From Pseudomonadota bacterium (GTDB taxonomy: Bacteria; Pseudomonadota; Gammaproteobacteria; Burkholderiales; Eutrophovitaceae), in the NCBI GenBank assembly GCA_027624715.1, contig JAQBTV010000012.1:1-34346 (forward strand): a stretch of 34,346 nt of DNA, read 5' to 3'. Below are positions 18,154 to 27,837 of the stretch, one piece after another. Numbering within the stretch: position 1 is the first letter of the stretch; each line of letters starts with the position of its first letter. The position numbers and the translations under genes were made by a program. The notes under the pieces are model-generated. The model was given only the letters and a program-made list of their open reading frames with translations, had not been told where the DNA came from and made no database searches.

Positions 18154-19187
18154 TGCAGCAACTTAAATATCTTTTTAACAGGCACTGAAATAGGCAACTG
18201 ACTTTGGTCGTGAAGATTGATCCATTTCAATCCGGAATGTTCCAATTTTGTACGACGTAGAGAGACATTCACTCGCACGGGACGAACCAAATAATCAATG
18301 TGAGTAAGTCGATGACGAAACTTAGCGAGATGTGCAGTGGACTCCACCTCTAATTTAAACTCACTCGCGAGTCGATCCAAAATATCTGCAGAAAATATTT
18401 CAGAATCAATGAACCCCAAAAGCCCCGGCCATAACCCTTCACCTGAATTCTTAACCATTAAAGCCGTATCAGCATGCACGAAAACGATCATATAAATCGA
18501 TTTCTTAGTGATCTTTTGCCTATTGTTCGCAGCGGGGTAAATCCCAACAACATCCTCAAGTCGCGCTAGACACCTTTGTTTTAGAGGACACGATAAGCAA
18601 TTGGGATTGCGACGAACACATACGGTAGCCCCAATATCCATCAACCCCTGAGTGTAAGCATCTATATGCGTATTGGGCATCAGTTTCTCGGCAAGTGCCC
18701 ACAATTCTCGCATCGTCGAGCTTGCGTTGGGCGGGCCATCGACGCAAAACACACGTGCTAACACTCGTTTTACGTTTCCATCAAGTATTGGGTATTTTTT
18801 TCCATACGCTAACGCTAGAATTGCACCGGCGGTAGAACGGCCAATGCCAGGAAGGCTTATTAATGCATCGTACTCGGAAGGTACAATTCCCCCTTGAGCC
18901 GCGGCTATTATTCGAGCTGATTTGATCAGATTTATAGCCCTGGAATAATACCCCAATCCACTCCAAGCGCTTAAAACCTCATCTTCAGTGCTATTTGCGA
19001 GCGACGCGACGTCAGGAAACGTGGTCATGAAACGGGTAAAGTACCGGGTCGCAGTGCTCACTTGAGTTTGCTGCAACATAATTTCAGACACCCATACCCC
19101 ATATGGCGTTCGATTCACCTGCCACGGTAAATCATGTCGCCCATGCTTCAGCTGCCAATTAATTACATCGTCCGAAAAGTTGAGCAC
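18150..19187 (-). CDS. mutY: Adenine DNA glycosylase MutY
   Basis: Removes adenine mispaired with 8-oxoguanine. The 345 residues have the catalytic Glu in EIMLQQTQVSTATRY, the helix-hairpin-helix LPGIGRSTAGAILALAYG, the active-site Asp in PILDGNVKRVLARVF, the [4Fe-4S] ligands in C-x6-C-x2-C-x5-C (CVRRNPNCLSCPLKQRC) and a C-terminal NUDIX-like 8-oxoG recognition domain (about 220-345, with the FRHRLTHIDY segment). The start is GTG at 19187, giving MLNFSDDVINWQ. It is oriented against rapZ and divergent from thiS. Confidence 0.96.
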   Translation of the reverse strand: MLNFSDDVINWQLKHGRHDLPWQVNRTPYGVWVSEIMLQQTQVSTATRYFTRFMTTFPDVASLANSTEDEVLSAWSGLGYYSRAINLIKSARIIAAAQGGIVPSEYDALISLPGIGRSTAGAILALAYGKKYPILDGNVKRVLARVFCVDGPPNASSTMRELWALAEKLMPNTHIDAYTQGLMDIGATVCVRRNPNCLSCPLKQRCLARLEDVVGIYPAANNRQKITKKSIYMIVFVHADTALMVKNSGEGLWPGLLGFIDSEIFSADILDRLASEFKLEVESTAHLAKFRHRLTHIDYLVRPVRVNVSLRRTKLEHSGLKWINLHDQSQLPISVPVKKIFKLLH

Positions 19188-19412
19188 GTTTACAATCTCA
19201 TGTATAAGAATTCACCAACGAGTAGGCTTAAAATATCACCCCACACAACCGGTGAACACTTTTGGCTGCCCTCTCCGATGAGCTCGCCTACCGCATCTAC
19301 AATTAATTCGATTCTAAAGTAAAAAAACGTACTTAACGAAACTCAAGGATATCGATCTAGACTATGCCAGTGATAGAATATTGATCACAAAATAATAAGC
19401 CACTAAACTATT
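19188..19412. other. Divergent mutY/thiS intergenic region
   Basis: This 225-base A+T-rich gap must hold the promoters of both mutY (minus) and thiS (plus). I see TAGAAT at 19371-19376 as a possible plus-strand -10 element but no convincing -35 partner. I looked for the conserved core of a TPP riboswitch ahead of thiS and did not find it. No coding sequence is credible here. Confidence 0.4.
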
Positions 19413-19616
19413 ATGATTGCTGCGTATATCAATGGAGCTATTAAGGAAATAGAAACTGGAACAACCGTATCCGCCCTCGTCATAGACCTGGATATTGCAC
19501 ACAAAAAAATTGCACTAGAGATCAACGGAGAAATAATTTCCAGAAGTCAGTTTAAATCTCAAATATTACAAGATGGTGATCAAATAGAAATCGTTATGGC
19601 TGTAGGTGGCGGTTAA
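19413..19616 (+). CDS. thiS: Sulfur-carrier protein ThiS
   Basis: Ubiquitin-fold sulfur carrier for the thiazole half of thiamine. The 67 residues begin with a strand MIAAYINGA and end in the diagnostic Gly-Gly (VMAVGGG), which ThiF adenylates and converts to a thiocarboxylate. It is followed by thiG after 50 bases, the usual pair. No clear Shine-Dalgarno sequence precedes the ATG. ThiF, ThiE and ThiC are not in the window. Confidence 0.94.
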   Translation: MIAAYINGAIKEIETGTTVSALVIDLDIAHKKIALEINGEIISRSQFKSQILQDGDQIEIVMAVGGG

Positions 19617-19666
19617 ATTGTTCGTTTGATAAATTTTTCACATAGTATTGGGAACTCTTCAAAAAA

Positions 19667-20461
19667 ATGGATCTTTTAAAAATTGGCACTCGATCTTTTG
19701 AAAGTCGCTTAATCATCGGCACTGGTAACTATAGATCCTTCGAGGAAACGGGCGACGCAATTCAAGAAAGTGGGGCAGAAATAGTTACTGTCTCCATACG
19801 TCGAACAAATCTCGGACAGAATGCATCAGAAGCAAACCTACTCGACTTTATTGATCTTAAACACACAACATTACTTCCAAACACCGCTGGCTGCTATACC
19901 GCAAATGACGCCGTACGCATACTCAGGCTCGCGCGCGAACTACTAGACGGACATGATTTAGTTAAGCTGGAGGTTTTAGGAGACCCACAAACACTGTTCC
20001 CCAACGTATCCGAAACATTGGTTGCAGCTGATCAACTCGTAAAGGATGGCTTCCAAGTAATGGTGTATACGTCGGATGACCCAATAATTGCTAAACAGCT
20101 CGAAAATTTGGGTTGCGTCGCGATCATGCCACTTGCTTCATTGATTGGATCCGGAATGGGGATTCTCAACCCTTGGAACCTCAGCATTATTATTGAAAAC
20201 CTTAACGTGCCGGTGATTGTAGACGCAGGGGTCGGTACGGCATCGGACGCAGTAATTGCGATGGAACTAGGGTGTGATGCAGTACTTATGAATACCGCAA
20301 TTGCAGCAGCACAAGATCCCATCATGATGGCGCGCGCGATGAAGAATGCGGTTCAATCTGGCAGAGACGCTTTTCGTGCCGGCAGAATGCCGAAGAAGCT
20401 ATACCGCGCGTCACCAAGTTCACCCACGGCGGGGATGATACCCCCAGCATCTAAGAAATAA
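19667..20461 (+). CDS. thiG: Thiazole synthase ThiG
   Basis: Condenses 1-deoxyxylulose 5-phosphate, dehydroglycine and sulfur from ThiS thiocarboxylate to the thiamine thiazole. The 264 residues form a TIM barrel: [12 protein letters not shown] at the start, [15 protein letters not shown], the Schiff-base Lys100 in [10 protein letters not shown], the [15 protein letters not shown] phosphate loop and [27 protein letters not shown]. The gene directly follows thiS and precedes trmB by 43 bases, an order seen in many betaproteobacteria. Confidence 0.97.
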   Translation: MDLLKIGTRSFESRLIIGTGNYRSFEETGDAIQESGAEIVTVSIRRTNLGQNASEANLLDFIDLKHTTLLPNTAGCYTANDAVRILRLARELLDGHDLVKLEVLGDPQTLFPNVSETLVAADQLVKDGFQVMVYTSDDPIIAKQLENLGCVAIMPLASLIGSGMGILNPWNLSIIIENLNVPVIVDAGVGTASDAVIAMELGCDAVLMNTAIAAAQDPIMMARAMKNAVQSGRDAFRAGRMPKKLYRASPSSPTAGMIPPASKK

Positions 20462-20504
20462 ACCTGGCTCAACTCAAGTTTTTTAACAACTTCAAAGCCC
20501 TCAA

Positions 20505-21176
20505 ATGGAAAAAAGAAAGGTTCGAAGTTACGTCCTAAGAGCCGGGCGAATGTCAGACGGGCAAAAAAATGCTCGGCAACAATTAGGTGGCAAATACCTT
20601 TTACCCTTACAGCTTAAATCTACACTTAATTTCAACACTATTTTTGGGAACAACAACCCCACTTATTTAGAAATTGGCTTTGGGATGGGCGATGCGACCG
20701 TAGAAGTTGCCCAATCCTACCCGGCACACAACTACATTGGGATTGAGGTACACCCGCCAGGCGTTGGCCGTTTACTTAAGTTAAGCGAGGATGCCGGGCT
20801 TTCAAATCTCAGAGTTATTGAGCATGATGCAGTAGAGGTGACGCGGCATATGTTCGCTGAAAAAAGTCTAAGCGGCATCCATATCTTCTTTCCTGATCCA
20901 TGGCCCAAAAAACGGCATTATAAGAGACGCTTAATCAATGGGGAGTTCATCAATCAAATGGCCCTGCTTTTAATGAAAACTGGGTATCTACACATCGCGA
21001 CTGACTGGGAACAGTATGCAGAGGAAATATTGGTCACATTGCTAGAAAATCATCATTTAGAAAATACAGCAGTCGATTTTTGTGAACGCCCCTCCTACCG
21101 ACCGACTACCAAATTTGAACGGCGCGGACTTAAACTGGGACATCAAGTGTGGGATATTATCTTCCAGAAACGCTAA
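20505..21176 (+). CDS. trmB: tRNA (guanine-N7-)-methyltransferase TrmB
   Basis: SAM-dependent enzyme that makes m7G46 in the variable loop of tRNAs. The 223 residues contain the SAM site YLEIGFGMGDATVEVA, the acidic IGIEVHPPGVGRLL and the family signature IFFPDPWPKKRHYKRRLI, plus the C-terminal RRGLKLGHQVWDI segment. The N-terminal RSYVLRAGRMS is also typical. It ends 11 bases before the convergent end of hemW. A short gap after thiG suggests that it may be co-transcribed with thiSG. Confidence 0.96.
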   Translation: MEKRKVRSYVLRAGRMSDGQKNARQQLGGKYLLPLQLKSTLNFNTIFGNNNPTYLEIGFGMGDATVEVAQSYPAHNYIGIEVHPPGVGRLLKLSEDAGLSNLRVIEHDAVEVTRHMFAEKSLSGIHIFFPDPWPKKRHYKRRLINGEFINQMALLLMKTGYLHIATDWEQYAEEILVTLLENHHLENTAVDFCERPSYRPTTKFERRGLKLGHQVWDIIFQKR

Positions 21177-21187
21177 GGCTCGCTAAC

Positions 21188-22336
21188 TCACAGAAACTCT
21201 TGCAATACCTCATTTAAAAATCGCATGCCCAATGGAGTCGTACATATGAAATCATCGGATACAGTCATAAGGCCTCGTCGCTCTAGTGCCATAAGTTGCG
21301 ACTTCACCAAATCAATGTGTAAAGCTGTTCTCTTTTCAAATAAGTCTCTAGGCACGCCACCATTTAACCGCAAAGCATTCATGAAAAATTCAAATGGTAG
21401 GGATTTAGAAGTCACGATCTCATTGCTGTATACACCATCTCCCAACGCAACCGCCTCCATATAACGCTTAGGCTGTTTATGCTTCACGATACGCATGACA
21501 CTCTGAGACGTCGTTATTTTCGAATGAGCGCCCGCCCCAATGCCAAGGTAATCACCAAACTCCCAATAATTCAAATTGTGCGAACATTGCCTATCCGGTT
21601 TCGCAAAAGCTGATACCTCATACTGTTTATATCCGTGTTCATGCGCTGCTGATTCAATTTCAAACTGCATTTCTGAAGCCAAATCATCATCAGGCAACTT
21701 TGGAGGATATCTAAAGAACCAAGTATTTGGCTCAATCGTTAATTGATAGATCGATATATGTTCAGGAGCAAACTCCAATACACGTAACAGATCAGTTTTC
21801 AGCTCTCCAAGCCCCTGCCCCGGTAGCGCGAACATTAAATCTATATTGATATTGTCAAAAATATATTTTGCATCTGAAATCGTCTCGATGGCTTCAGCAC
21901 TGGAGTGCACTCGCCCCAGCTTCTCGAGTAACTGATCATTAGTCGTTTGAACCCCAATCGACAGCCTGTTGACGCCGACTCTTCCGTAACCCTCAAACTT
22001 AATCCTGTCCGACACGCCAGGGTTAGCCTCCAACGTAATTTCTGCATCAGCCCTAAGCAGGCAATTTTCCTTTACATAATTAATGACAGCGCCGATTAAA
22101 TCCGGATCGAAAACGGATGGCGTACCTCCACCAAAAAAGATTGTTTGAATTTCGCGATCTTTAATCCAGTCTAGGTGCTGCTTCAAATCCTTAATAAGGG
22201 TATTGGTATATTCGTTCGGGGAAACATCACTTCTAAGAGGGTGAGAGTTAAAATCACAATACAGACATTTTTTAACGCACCAAGGTATGTGAACATACAA
22301 CGACAATGGTGGTAGACAGGTCACACTCACGCTCAA
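21188..22336 (-). CDS. hemW: Heme chaperone HemW (radical SAM, CPO-like)
   Basis: Radical-SAM protein (382 residues) once annotated as oxygen-independent coproporphyrinogen oxidase; HemW binds and delivers heme. The cluster motif C-x3-C-x2-C (Cys20, 24, 27 in WCVKKCLYCDF) is present, followed by IFFGGGTPSVFDP, RLSIGVQTTND, DLMFALPGQ and the HNLNYWEFGDYLGIGAGAHS segment typical of HemW. The extra N-terminal Cys of true HemN is not seen. The start is uncertain: the reading opens with TTG at 22336 and in-frame GTG codons follow at residues 3 and 5. It is downstream of rph-rdgB. Confidence 0.93.
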   Translation of the reverse strand: MSVSVTCLPPLSLYVHIPWCVKKCLYCDFNSHPLRSDVSPNEYTNTLIKDLKQHLDWIKDREIQTIFFGGGTPSVFDPDLIGAVINYVKENCLLRADAEITLEANPGVSDRIKFEGYGRVGVNRLSIGVQTTNDQLLEKLGRVHSSAEAIETISDAKYIFDNINIDLMFALPGQGLGELKTDLLRVLEFAPEHISIYQLTIEPNTWFFRYPPKLPDDDLASEMQFEIESAAHEHGYKQYEVSAFAKPDRQCSHNLNYWEFGDYLGIGAGAHSKITTSQSVMRIVKHKQPKRYMEAVALGDGVYSNEIVTSKSLPFEFFMNALRLNGGVPRDLFEKRTALHIDLVKSQLMALERRGLMTVSDDFICTTPLGMRFLNEVLQEFL

Positions 22337-22400
22337 TATGAAATTCGTAGCGTCTGAACAATAATCGGGCTACAGATCAAACCAAAATCAGATCGCACCA

Positions 22401-23003
22401 TCAATACGCCCCCGACTCTAACAATCGCCTCATGCTGTGGACTGCTGCACCTCTGTGGCTTACCACATTTTTTTGGGCCAAGGACATTTCCGCGCCAGTT
22501 AAGTCAAGGTTAAGATCCAAAAAAAGTGGGTCGTACCCAAAGCCTCCCTCCCCGCGCGGTTCGTCAAGTAACTCTCCAAACCATCTTCCATCGGTGACCA
22601 AAGGAGCAGGGTCATTATAATGGCGCACCAGCACGAGCGCGCAATAATAATATGCACGACGATTAACGACATTTCTCATTAATTCGATCAAATGATGATT
22701 ATTTTGAGCATCAATCGCATTCGCACCAGCAAAACGGGCCGAATTTACACCCGGCCGACCATCTAATGCAAACACACAAATCCCAGAATCATCTGCCAGC
22801 ACAGGCAACCCTGAATCTTTGGATACATGCCGCGCCTTCGTCAGTGCATTTTCCAAAAAAGTATCATAAGGTTCATCCACCTCACTCACGCCTAGGTCAT
22901 TCTGGCTCACAAACTCAATATCTAGGCCATGAAACATCAAATTAATTTCACGAATCTTGCCTAAGTTACCCGAGGCGATCGCGATTTTAGAGGGCAGCAT
23001 CAT
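22401..23003 (-). CDS. rdgB: dITP/XTP pyrophosphatase RdgB
   Basis: Ham1/ITPase-family enzyme (200 residues) that hydrolyses non-canonical purine triphosphates to monophosphates, protecting DNA. It has the N-terminal [55 protein letters not shown] and [11 protein letters not shown] motifs, and the C-terminal [14 protein letters not shown]. The ATG overlaps the rph TGA by four bases. The rph-rdgB-hemW order is common in beta- and gammaproteobacteria. Confidence 0.96.
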   Translation of the reverse strand: MMLPSKIAIASGNLGKIREINLMFHGLDIEFVSQNDLGVSEVDEPYDTFLENALTKARHVSKDSGLPVLADDSGICVFALDGRPGVNSARFAGANAIDAQNNHHLIELMRNVVNRRAYYYCALVLVRHYNDPAPLVTDGRWFGELLDEPRGEGGFGYDPLFLDLNLDLTGAEMSLAQKNVVSHRGAAVHSMRRLLESGAY

Positions 23004-23722
23004 GAGTCATGTTCCAAAGACATTTTTTGTATCGCGATAAGCTCTGAAATACCCTTTTCTCCATAAGATAGCATGTTAGCTAACTGTGCTTTATTAAAAG
23101 CAACACCTTCAGCAGTCCCCTGTATTTCTATGATAGCGCCCGCTTCGTTCATAACGAGATTAAGGTCCGTGTCACATTTGGAATCCTCTACGTAGTCAAG
23201 ATCCAATAAGACTTGTCCGGATACGATGCCGACCGATATTGCAGCAACATGATGTTTAATGGGTGACCGCTGTAGTACACCTGTTTGTAGCAAATGATTG
23301 ATCGCCTCACATAATGCTACGAACCCACCCGTAACACTCGCGGTTCGAGTACCCCCGTCTGCCTCAATAACGTCACAGTCGATCTTAATTGTTCGCTCAC
23401 CAAGCTCCAGAAGCGAAATAGCCGACCTCAAGCTGCGGCCGATCAATCTTTGGATTTCTTGCGTTCTTCCCGACTGTTTGCCTTTTGAAGCTTCTCGATC
23501 CATTCTCGTGTTAGTGGATCGCGGCAGCATCCCATACTCAGCGGTAACCCAACCTTGGCCGGTTCCTCTTAGAAAAAGCGGCACCTTTTCCTCAACAGAA
23601 GCGGTGCAGATCACTCGCGTTCTGCCAAACTCAACTAGCACGGAACCCTCAGCCTGCCCAACAAACCCTCTCGTCAAACAAACCTTTCTTAAGCTGTCAG
23701 CATCCCGACCATTTCTGTTCAT
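23000..23722 (-). CDS. rph: Ribonuclease PH
   Basis: Phosphorolytic 3'-5' exoribonuclease that trims tRNA 3' ends. The 240 residues include the N-terminal [19 protein letters not shown], the RNA-binding [36 protein letters not shown] segment and the phosphate-binding [18 protein letters not shown]. Full length suggests an active enzyme, unlike the frameshifted allele of E. coli K-12. A good ribosome site (AAGGAG, five bases before the ATG) is present. It is divergent from yicC, with 114 bases between them. Confidence 0.97.
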   Translation of the reverse strand: MNRNGRDADSLRKVCLTRGFVGQAEGSVLVEFGRTRVICTASVEEKVPLFLRGTGQGWVTAEYGMLPRSTNTRMDREASKGKQSGRTQEIQRLIGRSLRSAISLLELGERTIKIDCDVIEADGGTRTASVTGGFVALCEAINHLLQTGVLQRSPIKHHVAAISVGIVSGQVLLDLDYVEDSKCDTDLNLVMNEAGAIIEIQGTAEGVAFNKAQLANMLSYGEKGISELIAIQKMSLEHDS

Positions 23723-23806
23723 TACCGCTCCTTCTTAAAAAAATGCGAAAACCATCATGATTCTTTGTTCCAGGTTCATCAGACGCGTGATATCTTATCA
23801 ACAGTT

Positions 23807-23812
23807 TATAAT
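23807..23812 (+). promoter_or_regulatory. Possible -10 element of yicC-gmk-rpoZ-spoT
   Basis: A perfect TATAAT hexamer lies 24 bases before the yicC ATG in the 114-base gap between divergent rph and yicC. The region 17 to 18 bases upstream (around 23784-23790) has no good TTGACA-like match, so the assignment rests on the -10 hexamer and location only. Confidence 0.45.
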
Positions 23813-23836
23813 TATTGACGAAATAGGAAATAATTC

Positions 23837-24700
23837 ATGACCACCAGTATGACTGGATTCGCATCTGCTTCATGCACAACTAAATTCGCTACCATCGTAA
23901 CGGATATTAAGTGTGTTAATCACCGATATCTAGACCTCCAGTTTAAAATCCCTGAAGAATTACGGCAATACGAAGTTAAATTTAGACGTACATTAGCCGA
24001 CTTCCTCAAAAGAGGGAAAGTAGAATGTAAGATATCGATCAGTCAGAATCATGATTTGGTATCGAAAAAGATATCCAACCAAGTTCTTCAAAACCTAAAA
24101 ACATTGGAGCAAACTCTTGCAACACACTGTCCTGAAGCGGCGAAACTCTCCATCAATGACATTCTGTGCTGGCCTGGGGCAATACAAGAGGAATCAATGG
24201 AGATTGAAATCCTAGTCGCTGCAGCTGAAGAAGCGCTCAGCACTGCAATTAGCGAACTTAGTATCGCTCGAAATGAAGAGGGTAAAAAACTAAAAAAAAT
24301 CATTCAAGAAAAAGCTAACCGCATCAAGGTGCTCATTCAAGACGTTAAACCACGGATAACCGACATTGTTGCGTCTTACGAAACAAAATTGAAAGATCGA
24401 ATCAAACAGCTTAATATTGAATTTTCAGAAGATAGAATTGCGCAAGAAGTTGTGATGTACTCGATAAAAGTAGACATCGAAGAGGAAATTCACAGACTAG
24501 AGGCACACACGTCCTCATTACTAGATATTTTAGAATCGAAGGAGGCGCAAGGTAAAAAACTTGACTTCCTCATGCAAGAATTAAATCGAGAAGCCAATAC
24601 GCTAGGATCCAAATCGACAAATATTGAGACGACTAATATCGCGATGGAACTAAAGGTAGCGATCGAACAGATCAGGGAACAAGTCCAAAATATTGAATAG
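23837..24700 (+). CDS. yicC: YicC-family endoribonuclease
   Basis: Member of the YicC family (287 residues), which in E. coli is an endoribonuclease linked to RyhB degradation. It starts with the hallmark MTTSMTGFASASC, followed by DIKCVNHRYLDLQFKIPEELR and a charged helical middle; the C-terminal GKKLDFLMQELNREANTLGSKS and ELKVAIEQIREQVQNIE are the conserved DUF1732-type end. The gene leads the yicC-gmk-rpoZ-spoT cluster and its stop lies within the frame opening of gmk. Confidence 0.93.
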   Translation: MTTSMTGFASASCTTKFATIVTDIKCVNHRYLDLQFKIPEELRQYEVKFRRTLADFLKRGKVECKISISQNHDLVSKKISNQVLQNLKTLEQTLATHCPEAAKLSINDILCWPGAIQEESMEIEILVAAAEEALSTAISELSIARNEEGKKLKKIIQEKANRIKVLIQDVKPRITDIVASYETKLKDRIKQLNIEFSEDRIAQEVVMYSIKVDIEEEIHRLEAHTSSLLDILESKEAQGKKLDFLMQELNREANTLGSKSTNIETTNIAMELKVAIEQIREQVQNIE

Positions 24701-24704
24701 ACCT

Positions 24705-25313
24705 ATGGCTAATATTTTTATTGTTTCCGCGCCCTCAGGCGCAGGCAAATCTTCATTGATCGACGCCCTGACCGAAAAAGATAACAGGCTAAAAAAATCC
24801 ATTTCGGTTACCACGAGACAACCTCGACAGGGAGAACAAAATGGTCAACACTACTTGTTTACCGATGAAATAGACTTTCAGAAACGTTTAAGCAATGGTG
24901 ATTTTTTAGAGTATGCGCAGGTGCATGGCAATTGGTACGGGACCAGCAGGCTCTTAGTCGAAAACGAGCTTAAGAATAATAATGACCTCGTCCTAGAAAT
25001 CGACTATCAAGGCGCTCAAATCATTAGAAGCCTCTATGCCGACAGCATCTCTATTTTTATACTGCCCCCCAATAAGGCTTTATTACGATCACGCCTCGAG
25101 AAAAGAAACACGGACGCCCCCACAACAATTGAGCAACGCCTGAAAGCTGCGAATACTGAGATTGCCCATATTTCTGAGTATCAATATGTTACTATTAACG
25201 ACAATTTCGACGATGCTGTAGCTGATTTGGAAGCCATTGTGCGATCGACGAGACTCGCAGCGCACAGGCATAAAAGCGAACACATCATACAAAACTTTTT
25301 AAAGGATGACTGA
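24705..25313 (+). CDS. gmk: Guanylate kinase
   Basis: Phosphorylates GMP to GDP. The 202-residue protein has the P-loop [11 protein letters not shown] near residue 8, the GMP-binding [19 protein letters not shown] and [17 protein letters not shown] segments, and [12 protein letters not shown] chose ATG 24705; the in-frame TTG at 24693 would overlap yicC and add four residues before the conserved start. Its place next to rpoZ and spoT is usual; gmk activity is a known target of ppGpp in some bacteria. Confidence 0.96.
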   Translation: MANIFIVSAPSGAGKSSLIDALTEKDNRLKKSISVTTRQPRQGEQNGQHYLFTDEIDFQKRLSNGDFLEYAQVHGNWYGTSRLLVENELKNNNDLVLEIDYQGAQIIRSLYADSISIFILPPNKALLRSRLEKRNTDAPTTIEQRLKAANTEIAHISEYQYVTINDNFDDAVADLEAIVRSTRLAAHRHKSEHIIQNFLKDD

Positions 25314-25315
25314 TT

Positions 25316-25516
25316 ATGGCTCGTATTACGGTGGATGATTGCTTGGAGTTCATTCCGAATCGCTTTGAATTAACACTAGCAGCGAGTTATCGCGCGCGGC
25401 AAATCTCTATCGGCAATACAGCGCTTGTAGAGAGGCACAATGATAAACCAACTGTTATTGCCCTCAGAGAAATTGCGAGTGGTAAGGTTGGTATTGAGAT
25501 ACTCAATAAAAAATAG
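25316..25516 (+). CDS. rpoZ: RNA polymerase omega subunit
   Basis: Smallest RNA polymerase subunit (66 residues), which helps assemble beta-prime and forms part of the ppGpp site 1. The N-terminal [19 protein letters not shown], the YRARQI helix and the [16 protein letters not shown] segment are diagnostic. It starts two bases after the gmk stop and precedes spoT, the enzyme that controls ppGpp level. Confidence 0.97.
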   Translation: MARITVDDCLEFIPNRFELTLAASYRARQISIGNTALVERHNDKPTVIALREIASGKVGIEILNKK

Positions 25517-25531
25517 TCACTTTACTTGTTT

Positions 25532-25548
25532 CGACTCAGCATGAGTCG
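25532..25548 (+). other. Short stem-loop between rpoZ and spoT
   Basis: CGACTC and GAGTCG can pair around a five-base loop in the 76-base gap between rpoZ and spoT. No run of T follows, so it is unlikely to be a full terminator; it could slow polymerase or protect the upstream message. The pairing is seen directly, its role is unknown. Confidence 0.35.
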
Positions 25549-25592
25549 ATAACTACTCGTGTAGAAATCGGATTATCGGGATATGTGACGTC

Positions 25593-27752
25593 ATGGAGCA
25601 TGACTTTCCTGCAGTGTCAAACATTATCGAGGTAGACTTAGCCTCATCACTATTTGCACAGGCGGCGAATTACCTCAGCCCCCATGAGCTTGAAATGCTC
25701 AAAGAGGCGTACCAATACAGTCGAGAGGCACACCATGGTCAGTTTAGAAAAACGGGTGAGCCTTACATCTCACACCCTGTAGCGGTATCCCAAATTCTGA
25801 CGACCTGGAATCTTGATTCCACCGCGCTCATCGCGGCACTATTGCATGATGTGGTTGAAGACACCCGCATCACAAAAGGAGAAATCAGTCAAAAATACGG
25901 GAAAGTCGTTGCGGATCTAGTCGACGGCGTATCAAAGCTCGATAAGATCAGTTTCGAATCTCAAAAGCATGAGCAAGCTGAGAATTTCAGAAAAATGCTG
26001 CTTGCAATGGCCAAAGATGTGCGAGTCATGTTGATCAAACTGGCGGATCGGCTCCACAACATGCGAACGTTGACGGTAATGCAACCTCAAAAGAGGATGC
26101 GCATAGCTAAAGAGACTCTAGAGATTTATGCGCCAATTGCCAATCGCTTGGGATTGAATGATGTATATCATGAACTGCAAGAATTATCACTATCACACCT
26201 TTATCCCAATCGTTATAAGGTACTGTCAAAAGCTGTAAAACGGGCACGAGGAAACCGGAAAGAGCTGATCAGGAAAATTCTCGAGTCGCTACAGCAATGC
26301 CTCAAGGAACACGAACTTGAAGCCGAAGTATCAGGACGTGAAAAAGCGATTCACAGCATTTATCGAAAAATGACCAAAAAAACCTTATCTTTTGCCGAGG
26401 TCTTTGATATTTATGGTTTTCGCGTTGTAGTTAAAGACATTGCATCATGCTACTCGGCTCTCGGAGTATTACACCAACGTTATAAGCCTGTTCCCGGAAA
26501 ATTCAAAGACTACATTGCCATTCCAAAAGCAAACGGCTACCAAAGCCTGCACAGCACACTATTAAGCCCGGTGGGTACATCTATTGAAGTGCAAATTCGA
26601 ACAAAAAAAATGGATCAAATTGCAGAATCTGGGGTTGCGTCACACTGGCTTTATAAAGAAACTGACAAAACCTCTCTGACCGAGCTACAAACTCGCACAC
26701 ATCAATGGATGCAGAATTTACTGCAACTGCAAGCAGAACCAGGAAATGCGGCTGAATTTCTGGAGCATCTCAAGTTAGATTTATTCCCTGATGAAGTGTT
26801 TGTTTTTACACCTAAAGGGAAAATTATCTCACTTCCTCGAGGCGCGACGACCATTGATTTCGCTTATGCAGTGCATACAGATGTGGGAAATTACACCTCA
26901 TCCGCTAAAGTGAACCATGAGCCGGTACCTTTAAATACTGAATTAAGAAGCGGCGATCAAGTAGAGATCATCACTTCTGAACAAGCAACAGCAAATCCAA
27001 ATTGGCTCAGATTCATCGCCACCAGTCGGGCAAGGGCGCAAATACGTCATTCTTTAAGAAATCAACACCATGAAGAGTCTGCAGTGCTCGGTGAACGTTT
27101 ACTCAAACAAGCGGTGGATGATCTCAAAATGGAGCCAAATGCGATCACTCTGGATCATTGGGATCGCCTTGCCAAAGAATATGCTGGGAAAACTAAGAAT
27201 GAAATACTCTCTGAGATTGGTTTAGGTAAACAGTTAGCTATCGTTGTAGCCCGGCATTTATTAGCGCTGGATGACGACGAAGTAACTCAGACAAATGTAC
27301 AGAAGACCAGCTTAGTCATACACGGGACCGAGGGTATGGCTCTGCAGTTTGCAAAGTGTTGCCATCCAATTCCCGGAGACCCAATCATTGGTTATCTCAG
27401 AAAAGGCCACGGATTGATCGTTCACACCCATGACTGCCCTATAGCTAGAAGGTCTCACAACGATCCCCACAAATGGATTGATGTTGAATGGGACCCAAAC
27501 ACATCAAAATCTTTCCTAGTTAATATTTGTATACTAGCGAAAAACGGTCGAGGTATTCTTGGGAAAATTGCTACAAAAATTTCTGCAGCGGACGCCAATA
27601 TCGAAACAGGAAACTTCGAACAGAACGACATTACAAACTACGCTGAAATCAACCTATCCATTATGGTGACGAATCGTATTCACCTGGCTAGAGTAATGCG
27701 CAACCTTAGGTCCCTAGATGAGGTCTCCAGAATTATCCGACTCAAATCTTAA
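25593..27752 (+). CDS. spoT: Bifunctional (p)ppGpp synthetase/hydrolase SpoT (RSH family)
   Basis: Long RSH protein (719 residues) that makes and degrades the alarmone (p)ppGpp. The HD hydrolase domain is intact (HHGQFRKTGEPYISHP at 47-62, LLHDVVEDT with His85-Asp86, KLADRLHNMRT). The synthetase domain spans about 240-360, with YGFRVVVKD and a basic KFKD sequence before YIAIPKANGYQSLHS; the basic KxKD form is of the type found in bifunctional RSHs rather than the acidic ExDD of monofunctional RelA. TGS (about 400-460, FTPKGKIISLPRGATTIDFAYAVH) and a C-terminal ACT domain (about 640-719) follow. It ends the yicC-gmk-rpoZ-spoT cluster. Confidence 0.96.
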   Translation: MEHDFPAVSNIIEVDLASSLFAQAANYLSPHELEMLKEAYQYSREAHHGQFRKTGEPYISHPVAVSQILTTWNLDSTALIAALLHDVVEDTRITKGEISQKYGKVVADLVDGVSKLDKISFESQKHEQAENFRKMLLAMAKDVRVMLIKLADRLHNMRTLTVMQPQKRMRIAKETLEIYAPIANRLGLNDVYHELQELSLSHLYPNRYKVLSKAVKRARGNRKELIRKILESLQQCLKEHELEAEVSGREKAIHSIYRKMTKKTLSFAEVFDIYGFRVVVKDIASCYSALGVLHQRYKPVPGKFKDYIAIPKANGYQSLHSTLLSPVGTSIEVQIRTKKMDQIAESGVASHWLYKETDKTSLTELQTRTHQWMQNLLQLQAEPGNAAEFLEHLKLDLFPDEVFVFTPKGKIISLPRGATTIDFAYAVHTDVGNYTSSAKVNHEPVPLNTELRSGDQVEIITSEQATANPNWLRFIATSRARAQIRHSLRNQHHEESAVLGERLLKQAVDDLKMEPNAITLDHWDRLAKEYAGKTKNEILSEIGLGKQLAIVVARHLLALDDDEVTQTNVQKTSLVIHGTEGMALQFAKCCHPIPGDPIIGYLRKGHGLIVHTHDCPIARRSHNDPHKWIDVEWDPNTSKSFLVNICILAKNGRGILGKIATKISAADANIETGNFEQNDITNYAEINLSIMVTNRIHLARVMRNLRSLDEVSRIIRLKS

Positions 27753-27789
27753 CCCTTTAAGTGAGTCCCGACTCGCGCAATCCAGATAA

Positions 27790-27816
27790 CGGACCACTTA
27801 ACTTTTAAGTGGTCCG
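27790..27816. terminator. Palindromic hairpin between convergent spoT and the substrate-binding gene
   Basis: CGGACCACTTA and TAAGTGGTCCG form a perfect 11-bp stem with a five-base loop, centred in the 85-base gap between two convergent genes. Neither side has a good run of T in its own direction, so it is not a textbook intrinsic terminator, but its location and symmetry suggest transcript end formation or 3'-end protection for both genes. Confidence 0.6.
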
Positions 27817-27837
27817 CATTATGGCCTACAAAATCTG

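Noticed and set aside
19188-19412. TPP riboswitch ahead of thiS-thiG
   Set aside because: The conserved TPP-binding core sequences were not found in the 225-base leader region.
25532-25548. Stem-loop between rpoZ and spoT as a terminator
   Set aside because: The stem is only six pairs and no T-run follows; co-transcription of spoT with rpoZ is more likely.
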